DNA of 64,000 nt from the NCBI GenBank assembly GCA_030272155.1, contig CP126204.1:2719501-2783500 (forward strand). Direction: 5' to 3'. The position numbers and the translations under genes are program-made. The notes below the pieces were generated by a model. The model had not been told where the DNA came from and ran no database searches. It worked only from the letters and a program-made list of their open reading frames with translations. This document shows positions 34,961-43,410 of this stretch, one piece after another. Source of the DNA: Tetradesmus obliquus. Taxonomy: Eukaryota; Chlorophyta; Chlorophyceae; Sphaeropleales; Scenedesmaceae. Each line of letters begins with the position of its first letter. Position 1 is the stretch's first letter.

Positions 34961-36466
34961 AGGCTCCATCGGCCCCTGGTTCACCAAGGCCTCAGCCACC
35001 TGGCGTGAGGGGCTGAGCGAAGAAAACTGGATCGTGATGACGTGGGACTTCTTTGCACCAGAAGTAGCCAACAGCAAGCGCTTTTGGGACGGCGGCGCTG
35101 TTACGCTGGCGCACGAGCTGGGGCACTACCTGGTGAGGGTTCAGGGTTTGGTGTGTAAGGACATGTGGTTTTGGTGAAGGTTCCAGGGTTTTGCCGCTGC
35201 ATTGCCTTCTTTCTTGCAAACTGCCAGGGTGTGATGCACAGGCACGAGGGAGTCACCGCCTGTGAGGGCGAAGGCCTCAGACGGCCAATAAGCTGATGTT
35301 GTTTTGGGCACCTGGAATTGCTGACTCACTCCAATGTGAGAGTGGGCATGTTACATGCTGTCATCTTACATGTTACACGTGGGTCCTGGGATGATCTTAG
35401 CTCTTTCTCATTGAATTGTATGACTGTACCGCCTGCCGTCTTTCCCAGGGTGTGATGCACACGCACGAGGGAGCCACGGCCTGTGAGGGTGAAGGGCTCA
35501 CAAAGGCAGATGCAGTGCCAGACACGCCAGCTAGCAAATGCCGTGGCCCTGCTGAGCTCAGCATTGGGCGGTAGTGTTGAGTACCATTCACTGTGTTTCG
35601 TGCTGACCCGCCTGCCGCCTGCTGCCTGCCTGCCTGCCGTCTTTCCCAGGGTGTGATGCATACGCATGAGGGAGCCACCGCATGTGAGGGCGAAGGCCTG
35701 ACCAAAGCAGATGCAGTGCCAGACACGCCAGTGAACCGCCAGGTGGAGCAGTGGGCAGCAGAGAACAATTTGGCGGCAAACCTAGCACGGTGGTGCTCGG
35801 ATTTCAGGAATGGCAAGCAGCCACATCCCAAGGAGCTGCTGGACTACAACAGCTGCAAGGCTGACGGCACCACAGACAATGTGAGTGAATTGCAATGATG
35901 TATGTTTGTGTGTGCTGGCAAAGGGCACATATCTGTGCAGCGCAGATTTTGCAGCTTTGTGTATGTGAGTCTCACGATGATGCAGAATCAGAACTGGAAG
36001 TGTGCGCTGCCAGCATGTTGATTGTGCATATGGCACGCAGCCGAAGGAGCTGCTGGACTACAACAGCTGCAGGACAGACAAAACAGCCGACAATGTAAGT
36101 GGATTTGGCGTGTTGTAACTTGCGTGGTTTGGTGAAGAGCAGGCATTTGCGCAGCCTGGCGCTGCCAGCTTATGCATGACTCCTGACAGCTTGCACAACA
36201 CAAGTAGTTCACTTCATGATTTTCAATGTATGAACGCGGGCTGCTTCACCCAAGCGTGCCGTAATCGTTCCATCCGAGTAGGATACAGCCTTTCAGCGCC
36301 AGAGCCAGCTTCAGCCCTGCTTACATGTGGTGAAACAGAAACTCTCCCCTCACAACAGATTTGCTTGTTTGCATGTAGAGGAGGTTGGCCATGCACATGG
36401 CAAGCCGCTGAATGAGCTTGTGGAGTACACCATAGCTGCACAATGACATAGGCAGCGCTGTTTACA

Positions 36467-36506
<40 letters not shown>

Positions 36507-36634
36507 AGGTGTTCAACCTGATGTCCTACCTGCCCAATGCGTGCAACATGATGATCTCACCCAACCAGGTGGCACGCCTGCAGTGGGCAGTGGCCACGTT
36601 CAGGCCACAGATGATGGCTGCCTATGCCGCATGA
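30482..36634 (+). CDS. M43/pappalysin-like zinc metalloprotease, type II membrane protein (copy 1)
   Basis: Ten exons join in frame to 687 residues: 30482-30491, 30915-31232, 31836-32263, 32504-32903, 33294-33405, 33937-34063, 34507-34648, 34963-35132, 35650-35880 and 36509-36634. The first holds only ATG-ATC-GGA-G, and the second copy has the same arrangement. Basic residues KAKRLRK precede one membrane segment (AAIVGAIALFMLALGIITGF, residues about 12-31), which suggests a membrane-anchored enzyme with an outside C-terminal domain. The zinc site HELGHYLGVMH (about 563-573) fits HExxHxxGxxH; downstream are CEGEG, VPDTP and the Met-turn NLMSYLP (about 649-655), which together fit family M43. 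Residues about 110-350 are a probable prodomain or luminal domain without a recognised match. An intron splits the zinc motif between Leu and Gly. Substrate unknown; remodelling of wall or surface proteins is plausible. Confidence 0.88.
30644..30900 (+). repeat. Tandem 135-bp repeat in intron 1 of protease 1
   Basis: The segment beginning AGACTGCCGCGGCA occurs at about 30646 and 30793. The first copy includes AACAG-ACGCCCACAC, an echo of the exon-2 start that resembles exon 2 of the second protease more than that of this gene. The second copy runs into the (CTG)n tract before the true acceptor at 30914. Confidence 0.7.
31325..31366 (+). repeat. Donor echo of protease 1 exon 2
   Basis: A copy of the CCTGC..ACCCAGACG-GTGAG end of exon 2, about 130 bp downstream of the real donor. 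Confidence 0.65.
34140..34305 (+). repeat. Donor echoes of protease 1 exon 6
   Basis: Two degraded copies of the AAGFPCLQ-coding end (34155-34190 and 34250-34300), the first with an intact CAG-GTGGGG donor. Confidence 0.7.
34901..34962 (+). repeat. (CTG)n acceptor tract of protease 1 exon 8
   Basis: About 19 CTG units run directly into the CTGCAG acceptor. At the homologous acceptor of the second protease (51528-51553) the pure run is about seven units, preceded by a CCG tract, so the tract length varies between paralogues. Confidence 0.9.
35228..35570 (+). repeat. Acceptor echoes of protease 1 exon 9
   Basis: Two upstream copies of CCAG plus the GVMHTHEGATACEGEG-coding start, at about 35228-35290 and 35449-35560. 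The second extends through VPDTP before diverging. They carry the third zinc-ligand histidine codon but lack a donor. Confidence 0.85.
36038..36100 (+). repeat. Donor echo of protease 1 exon 9
   Basis: A copy of the KELLDYNSC..T.DN-coding end followed by a GTAAGT donor, about 160 bp beyond the real donor at 35881. Confidence 0.8.
36469..36508 (+). repeat. (CTG)n acceptor tract of protease 1 exon 10
   Basis: About 12 CTG units end in CTGCAG at the acceptor of the last exon. The homologous tract in copy 2 (52701-52737) is interrupted by CCG and CTA. Confidence 0.85.
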
Positions 36635-37280
36635 CACTGTTAATGGCAGAATAACGATGTCTCTTTTGACGTGACTGTGTTTTGCCTGTGTGCAGCATGC
36701 GCTTGCTTGACCAGAAACTCAACCATGGGCTCCACCTGTAGATTAGCCAGGCTACACTTGCAGCAATGCGAGTGCCACTTGTGAATAAATTGATATTGCC
36801 TGGTGTGTGTGTGTGTGTATGTATGTGTTTACAGAGCCTCTGACTTTCTGCATGCACACCAACCTGCCGCTGACCCTCTCAGTGCTTTTTGTGTGGTACT
36901 CCTGTTGTTTCAAAGAGGATCGTTACATGTGGGTCCTGGCACCATCTTAGTTTGTGTGCGCCACCACAGGTTGAACACAAGGTCTGAAACCAGAAGAGGA
37001 GTTTTGTGTGTCCTTGTGTAGACATTTGCAGTGTCCTGCTTGGCCAGCGTGCGGACAGTAGCAGTGTGCTGCAGCTAGCAATATTGCAAGTGCGTGCATG
37101 CGTCAGCTAGGGAAAGTGCAGGCTTTGACTTAGGCTTTGACTTAGTTGGTGTGTTGAGCGTGATGGCCCCAGGGCTCCTGCCTCTCCTCAAAAGTTGACC
37201 ATGAGTGACAAATTGACATTGGGTGACATATGGTACACTTACGGTACACATAAGGTACATGTGGGCCACGACTGTTGAGC
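36635..37280. other. 3' flank of protease 1, no gene
   Basis: Only short ORFs. A TG/TATG microsatellite lies at 36801-36826, and GGCTTTGACTTA occurs twice in tandem near 37126-37145. The string GTTACATGTGGGTCCTGG near 36922 also occurs near 51283 and, less perfectly, near 35373, so it is probably part of an old dispersed repeat. Confidence 0.5.
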
Positions 37281-37753
37281 AAATTTACAACAGGCCATGC
37301 ATGGTCAATAGGACAATCAACTTTGAATGACAGTGGTACGAAACGGTAAAGCAGGCATACACATTCCCCCATTACATGCAATTTACACTACTGCCACTCC
37401 TGCTTCTTGCGAGGAAAACTTCAACTTCAATCTGAGCTACGGTGTCAACCAAGTGGCGTCACTGACAAGGTGTCACTACCCAGGCTACCAAGGACTACAA
37501 GAGGATGGAAGGCTGTCAGTGCCGTTGCCCCCGAAGGGCATCGTGGCTCTTCGGGACGGCGCTGACCAGGTGTTATTATGGTTGCAGGTAATACTAGACG
37601 ACGTAGGAGCAGAAGCAGGAGCTGCACATGCTAATCTGAGGTTCAGCAGCCACGGTGGCCTTTCGGGGGACCACTTCTTGCCATGTGAGTGCGCATTATG
37701 TTGCATGATGCTGATGCTTGTAATGAATGCAATTCGGCAACTTTCCTTATATG
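37281..37753 (+). repeat. Left pseudo-LTR of the Penelope-like element
   Basis: Intact 473-bp copy beginning AAATTTACAACAGG and ending CTTTCCTTATATG. It serves as the empty-site reference for the insertion in the right copy. Confidence 0.88.
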
Positions 37754-38392
37754 GTACCAAGCGCTACACCTGTAAGTTTTCTGGTGGGCGCCCCACGGCT
37801 TCGCAGTCCCTGCTGTGGCCTGAGGCTGTTTGTGGGGCAGTTTCTGTATGTGTGTTCCGAAGCCGTTACCGGTACTTGTCATTCGACACGTAGCACGTAT
37901 CTGTGACCGCGCAGTAGCACAGGCCTCCAGCAGCCCACCTCGGTGTCGGACTATTGCAGCGACTTCCCTTCAGGTAACATCAACAGCAGCTCGAAACAGA
38001 TAATTTCAGTGACAGACACAGCAATGAGGTGCCTCCTGGGTCATACACACATGCACTTCCCCACATAGCTTCACCTCGCCTCGGCTTTGCTACGACGTTA
38101 TTTTAATTCGTTCGATCCTTACACCTTCGTTTTACTGGTGTTTTGTGCTCACAGCTTCCCGCACCACAGGCTTGGCCAGCTTTACAGTCCAAACCCCAGA
38201 AGGCAGCTGCCATAGCCACAGCAGCAGCTGCAAGTACTGCCCAACGTGTCACAGCAACATTTTGGCGGCAGTTTCGTGCACGATACTACAGTCATACATT
38301 AATACAGTACGCTCAGCGTGGCTGGGCTGTCATCCAGCGTGTACAGCATCGGATACAACAGCAGCTGTCTGCCAGCCTAAACAGGTTACAGC

Positions 38393-38959
38393 ATGCACTT
38401 TCCGCTGTCAACTCCAGCAGCAGCAGACAAACCACAAGACTATTATAGACTGGACGCACCGGATAAGGCGATCACAGCAGACCATTTCAACCACTGGGAC
38501 TACGACCACATCGATCAGACCCGGCGGGTGCGCAACAGCTACTTCGCAGCATTAGAGGACTATGTGCTGCTGGCAGGCGGTCTGCAGCCCATGATTCACC
38601 CAGGTGGATGCATAGAGTTTGAGCCAGCGCCTCCAGAGAATGTGGAGTGGATGCTGAGGGTACATGCAACGTACCTGCGCTACTGGCGCGTGCAGCACAG
38701 ACATTTTGTGTTACACATGAGCTATTGCATCAGCATACTGCACAACAGCGCAGACTGTGACTTCAACCACAGCCACTGCCACTCAGTACTTGTGAAGCAG
38801 CTGCAATGCGTGCTGGAAGACCTCAGCTTTAGCAACTGGCTTGTGCAGCCCCCCATGTCTGCCACACAGACAGCAGCGCACCTTGCTATCAGCATCACGC
38901 AGCAGTTAGTGGCATGGGGGCTGGATGTTGGACCGCCCATTGACATCTACAGTGACTAG
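38393..38959 (+). CDS. ORF of unknown function in the Penelope-like element
   Basis: A 188-residue ORF with a proper ATG, no low-complexity stretch, and balanced composition. It reads FNHWDYDHIDQTRRVRNSYF near the start, MLRVHATYLRYW in the middle and a Cys/His cluster (CDFNHSHCH). It lies between the left pseudo-LTR and the nuclease ORF. I do not recognise it. It could be an accessory protein of the element or the 5' part of the polyprotein separated by an intron or frame damage. Confidence 0.45.
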   Translation: MHFPLSTPAAADKPQDYYRLDAPDKAITADHFNHWDYDHIDQTRRVRNSYFAALEDYVLLAGGLQPMIHPGGCIEFEPAPPENVEWMLRVHATYLRYWRVQHRHFVLHMSYCISILHNSADCDFNHSHCHSVLVKQLQCVLEDLSFSNWLVQPPMSATQTAAHLAISITQQLVAWGLDVGPPIDIYSD

Positions 38960-39059
38960 AGCAGCCGGAGCACCTACATCGACTGCCACACAGTCAGTGT
39001 GCGGGCTGACACAGCAGGACCCAGAACAACAACATCTACCTGCCATATGCAGTGGCGGC

Positions 39060-39118
39060 AGCAGCAGCAACAGCAGCAGCAACAACAACAGCAACAGCAG
39101 CGACAGCAGCGGCGATGT
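39060..39118 (+). repeat. CAG/CAA low-complexity stretch inside the retroelement
   Basis: Mixed CAG and CAA units between the first ORF and the nuclease ORF. Confidence 0.7.
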
Positions 39119-39501
39119 TGTTTTGTGGTGCTTTACATTTTGATGTGGTGTTATCATGGTATGCGTCTGTTCGGGGGGAGGGTGGCGGGCAGGTTGGGCG
39201 TGTGGTGTGGCCTGCTTTGAGAGGAGCAAACACCGGAAGGTGGGGCGTTCGAAAGTACACGTTGCTGGGCGATGTTTTTTGTGAATGTTTTGTGTGCACA
39301 CATACACAGCCTACATGTCGTCACAGCATCGGGTTTGGGAGGAAGGGCTTGGAGACTAGCAGTGTTGGTGAAAACCAACACTGAGTGGTTCTGTGCAGTT
39401 TTTTTGGGTGTTGAGTGGGATTTGCTGGCTGGTGTACCTGGCACACCTGTTGGTGTAGCAGGTACTACCAAGTTAGTAGTGCGGAAAAGAAATCCTGCAG
39501 G

Positions 39502-40425
39502 ATGGTGCAGATACCAGGTGGCCCAGAGCAGCACAGGCTGCCTGGGGTTTATGAGCTTGCCGACGGTACTTGGCACTGCCATGATGTGAAGGCAGAATTT
39601 GCACAACAGTTTTTCCATCGCAGCAAAACAGTACATAGCACTCACATGCAGCAACAGACTATTGCACCATACCTTGCTATGGTCCTGCGCTGTAGAGATT
39701 CAGTGCTCGCAGAGTTGGGGTTGCATGCAAGTGGGTTACAGCTGCAGGCGGCATATCACCGGCTGGACCGGCCAAACAGTACATTGTGGCGCAAAGGAGT
39801 GTATCTTTTTGTGCACACCAACCTACAGAAGGTTTATGTGGGTTCTTGGTACAAGTCTGTTGAGTCCCTCATGTTCACACGTTTGCGGACGCATCTCACT
39901 ACTGCCAATGCCTGCTGCAAGCAGCCCAGCAGACCGTGGGGGCAGGGTGGGGACGACTCACAACCACGACTGCTGTATCAGCACTGGATTGTGAATGGGT
40001 TGACGGATTGGCACATGTTCCCTTTACAGCTGTTCGCATCAGACGAAGACACTGACTTTGTGCTGCAGTGCGAACAGCAGTGGATTGATCGTTATCAGGC
40101 TATGGCACCGATGGGCTTCAACACGGTGTCCGCACAGAAGAAGACTGCGTTCAGGCATACATCGCAGGTCATTCCTCTGGCTGTGGCACGAGTGTTCGAC
40201 TCCCGCAACATGTGCAGGAGGGTTGGCATCTGCTACAAAGCATATGGCAAGAAGCATCTGACTGGTGAAAATTACACGGCTTTCTTTGACAGGTATCAGA
40301 GAAAAACTCTTGTCCGCATGAGTTGTTTTTTACGCGTGGGCGTGGATTATCAGGGTGGAACATTAGCAGATGACAGAGGCCGTAGCTGCTGCACGATGGT
40401 ACAGAGACCTTGGTTTGGTACCTGA
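39502..40425 (+). CDS. GIY-YIG endonuclease ORF of the Penelope-like element
   Basis: An ORF of 307 residues from the first in-frame ATG; the frame is open from about 39415. The nuclease core reads GVYLFVHTNLQKVYVGSW (GVY...YVG), then RLRTHL with the catalytic Arg, CEQQWID with the metal-binding Glu, and GFNT at the end. It would nick target DNA to prime reverse transcription. The frame closes at 40423-40425, and the RT frame starts at ATG 40370 in the next frame, so the two ORFs overlap by 56 nt. Either a frameshift, reinitiation or a mutation explains the break. Confidence 0.8.
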   Translation: MVQIPGGPEQHRLPGVYELADGTWHCHDVKAEFAQQFFHRSKTVHSTHMQQQTIAPYLAMVLRCRDSVLAELGLHASGLQLQAAYHRLDRPNSTLWRKGVYLFVHTNLQKVYVGSWYKSVESLMFTRLRTHLTTANACCKQPSRPWGQGGDDSQPRLLYQHWIVNGLTDWHMFPLQLFASDEDTDFVLQCEQQWIDRYQAMAPMGFNTVSAQKKTAFRHTSQVIPLAVARVFDSRNMCRRVGICYKAYGKKHLTGENYTAFFDRYQRKTLVRMSCFLRVGVDYQGGTLADDRGRSCCTMVQRPWFGT

Positions 40426-42592
40426 AGGGACAGGTGATCACATTGTCACCTGTACACCTGTTGTTTTGAAAGACGCATCTGCTGACCTGTACACCCTATA
40501 TACTATGGGGTGCAAGCACAGACCATGCGCATGTGCTGTGGTGATGAGTCAGGCGGTGAAAGCAGAGATTTTAGCAAATGTGCGAGCAGGCGCACAGCTC
40601 TTCGCACACAACACCGGCAACATCCATGGCAGCGTTCCAGGGATGGCACCATGGGTGACCGGGCTTGTGAATCATGTGGACCGCCAGCTGCACTCTCCAA
40701 AGTTTGCAGACGGCACCAGATTCACTGGTGCCAATAAACCACATGCACCTGGTACGGTCTTTCCGGCATGGCATGATGAGTTTGGCTCTTACATACGACA
40801 ACTGCACAAACGCTTCATAGTTACTGTGGCAGACAAGCTGTCAAACAACTATGTGGTTTGCTGCAAGAAATTCTATGTGGAGAGTCTGCTGCAGGACCTC
40901 CGTAGTCAGTTTTTTACAGTGGTTTTGAGCACAGATACTCAAACTGCGGTGCAGGTGGTGACTGACTTACTACTGCAGGCAGTCAACACATTGGCACCAA
41001 ACGTCTACTGCGTGTATGACACTAATGACATGACTCGAGCACAGCGTATGGCAGCAAAACTGCAAGTTTTGCCATATGCTAAAGCGTTGGTGAAGTTACA
41101 CAAAAGGCCTCTGCAAATGCGGTTTCTGGCATGCAGTGGCGACAACGGCCTAAAACCCGTAGCACTCTGGCTCACGAGCCTCTTCAGAGCTATCAACGTT
41201 GATCTGACCAGAGAGTGGCGTTTCCAGTTGAGACGATGTGGTGTACCTTGGTGGATGGATGATCCTTTTTACATTACACGGTCTGCCAAAATTCCGGAAG
41301 CACAGGGTGCCTTCAATGGCACCCGGTTTACGGAGGAGAAATTCGTAGCAAGTGGTGGTTGGCAGGGTTGGGATTTTGCGAGGTTGTACACAAACATCCC
41401 ACAGCAGGATCTGATAGATAAACTACACTGGATCCTGCGACATTTGGTTTGGGGCAAACACACAGCCGACACGCAGTTATTTAAGGTCTATCGTGATAAG
41501 TATCAGCAATCACAATGGCTTGATGTGGGTGACACTTTGGATTCAATAGTATTTGATTACGGCAGAGTTGCCAGGGGTGGTGACGACGGAAAGTGCATGA
41601 AGACAGACAGGCTTGGCATGGAGAGCTCCGGCCAACAGTTTTACCTGTTTGACTTGCAGGAAGCATGCAACATGGTCACACTGCTGATACAGAATGCGTA
41701 TGTGACGTTTGCTGACGCAGTATATCACCAAACACAGGGAATACCCATGGGTATCAACCCAGCTGTTTTCATGGCCAATTACTACCTTTATTATTATGAG
41801 TACCAGTTTATATATCGCATGTACAAGATCCTGCAGGAAACGCCTGCGGTTCCTGGTGGTGAGATACATGCAACATTTGGGTTTGAACCTACACAAGCTG
41901 GTACCCCGGCATGGGTTACCAGCCGAGTGGAAGATGCCGCGTTTGATGGCAATATGGTTATGCATGTTTTACAACACTTCCGCTTCACTTTTCGATTTGT
42001 GGACGACCTGTCAGCAGCGTGCAATCCTTTCATAAAGTACTTGTTGTTTGAAACTGATAGCATTCTTGGCGGCCTGTTGAAGGGCATCTACCCTGCCAAC
42101 GGTTTATCACTGGAACGCACACAGGCTGATATGTGGTTTTTTCCTACGTTAGATGTGCGCGTGATTACAATTATATATGAGATGCTAGATGACATCACGG
42201 GCCTCATGCAGCGATATGTGAAGTCACACACTGAGCTTTATGATAAAAGACGGGAGAAATGTTGCGACGGCATACCCATCGCTCAATACACGCATGTGTC
42301 GAGCAATGTTGGGTATAACGTCAGTAACAGCATTTTAATGGGCCAACTACATAGATACAGAGAATTGATACAAGATAGGGATAATTTTGTCACAGAGTGT
42401 GGATTGTTGCTAGCGCGCATGCATCTCAATGGCTACCCACTACCTGGGTTGCGTAGGAAACTTCTGCATTTCCTGCGTTTACACCCAGACATGTACGGAG
42501 CGGTGCATCCAAAATCCCTGTATGAGGATATCATGCAGAAGTTTTGGGGGTTATTTCCTGAAGAATTTACGGCCGAGCCCGCATCACTATGA
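40370..42592 (+). CDS. Reverse transcriptase of the Penelope-like element
   Basis: A 740-residue uninterrupted ORF. Motifs in order: VKLHKRPLQMRFLACSGD, DFARLYTNIPQQD (motif A region), QGIPMGINPAVFMANYY (motif B), FRFVDDL (motif C with the catalytic Asp pair) and WFFPTLDVRV (motifs D/E). Spacing and the YTNIP signature are those of Penelope-like and related RTs rather than LINE or LTR elements. The C-terminal region is helical and ends LLHFLRLHPDMYG before a short tail. The absence of stops or frameshifts in 2.2 kb suggests a recently active copy. Confidence 0.9.
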   Translation: MTEAVAAARWYRDLGLVPEGTGDHIVTCTPVVLKDASADLYTLYTMGCKHRPCACAVVMSQAVKAEILANVRAGAQLFAHNTGNIHGSVPGMAPWVTGLVNHVDRQLHSPKFADGTRFTGANKPHAPGTVFPAWHDEFGSYIRQLHKRFIVTVADKLSNNYVVCCKKFYVESLLQDLRSQFFTVVLSTDTQTAVQVVTDLLLQAVNTLAPNVYCVYDTNDMTRAQRMAAKLQVLPYAKALVKLHKRPLQMRFLACSGDNGLKPVALWLTSLFRAINVDLTREWRFQLRRCGVPWWMDDPFYITRSAKIPEAQGAFNGTRFTEEKFVASGGWQGWDFARLYTNIPQQDLIDKLHWILRHLVWGKHTADTQLFKVYRDKYQQSQWLDVGDTLDSIVFDYGRVARGGDDGKCMKTDRLGMESSGQQFYLFDLQEACNMVTLLIQNAYVTFADAVYHQTQGIPMGINPAVFMANYYLYYYEYQFIYRMYKILQETPAVPGGEIHATFGFEPTQAGTPAWVTSRVEDAAFDGNMVMHVLQHFRFTFRFVDDLSAACNPFIKYLLFETDSILGGLLKGIYPANGLSLERTQADMWFFPTLDVRVITIIYEMLDDITGLMQRYVKSHTELYDKRREKCCDGIPIAQYTHVSSNVGYNVSNSILMGQLHRYRELIQDRDNFVTECGLLLARMHLNGYPLPGLRRKLLHFLRLHPDMYGAVHPKSLYEDIMQKFWGLFPEEFTAEPASL

Positions 42593-43057
42593 TACGGCAG
42601 GCGGGATTGCTTTGATTGTATAACAATAACTGACGTGATTGTGTTTGAGGTTAATACACTTAACTCTATGTATTATGCACAATCATATATGTGGATATGA
42701 TACTACTCACAAACATTTCACATCAACAAAAACAAAAACTGTCATAGCCGACCATCACAACATCATCCAGTTAACATGACGTGGTTAGATACTCACCAAA
42801 GGCAACTCACCATACAATGTACGTGATATTTATTTCACACCTACACTTTACACCTTACATTCTACCTGTACTGACGCACTCATGACCTAGGAGTTACTGT
42901 TATATAATACGGAACTACCACATGCCTATACTGTCGGGGGAAGAGTAGGTGCTCATACACCAAGGAGGTATCCTCACTGCATATAACACATCCCATACGA
43001 TCACTCGCACGTGACGATGGGGAGCGCTGAGCGCCCGTCGTCTGATAAAGGACGACA
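42593..43057 (+). other. 3' untranslated part of the retroelement
   Basis: AT-richer non-coding sequence between the RT stop codon and the right pseudo-LTR. It ends with a short hairpin, GTCGTC-TGATAAAG-GACGAC, at 43037-43056, immediately before the pseudo-LTR. Confidence 0.6.
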
Positions 43058-43360
43058 AAATTTACAACAGGCCATGCATGGTCAATAGGACAATCAACTT
43101 TGAATGACAGTGGTACGAAACGGTAAAGCAGGCATACACATTCCCCCATTACATGCAATTTACACTACTGCCACTCCTGCTTCTTGCGAGGAAAACTTCA
43201 ACTTCAATCTGAGCTACGGTGTCAACCAAGTGGCGTCACTGACAAGGTGTCACTACCCAGGCTACCAAGGACTACAAGAGGATGGAAGGCTGTCAGTGCC
43301 GTTGCCCCCGAAGGGCATCGTGGCTCTTCGGGACGGCGCTGACCAGGTGTTATTATGGTT

Positions 43361-43410
43361 AACCACTATGGTCACCGAGATGTCCAGCTGCATGTCCAGG
43401 CATGTCCAGT
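43361..43410 (+). repeat. Left terminal inverted repeat
   Basis: 50 bp, perfect inverse of 46034-46083; includes three TGTCCAG motifs. Confidence 0.9.

Noticed and set aside
37281..37753. Hammerhead ribozyme inside the pseudo-LTR
   Set aside because: A GAAAC string and a CTGATGC string are present, but no complete CTGATGA...GAAA core with pairing stems could be built.
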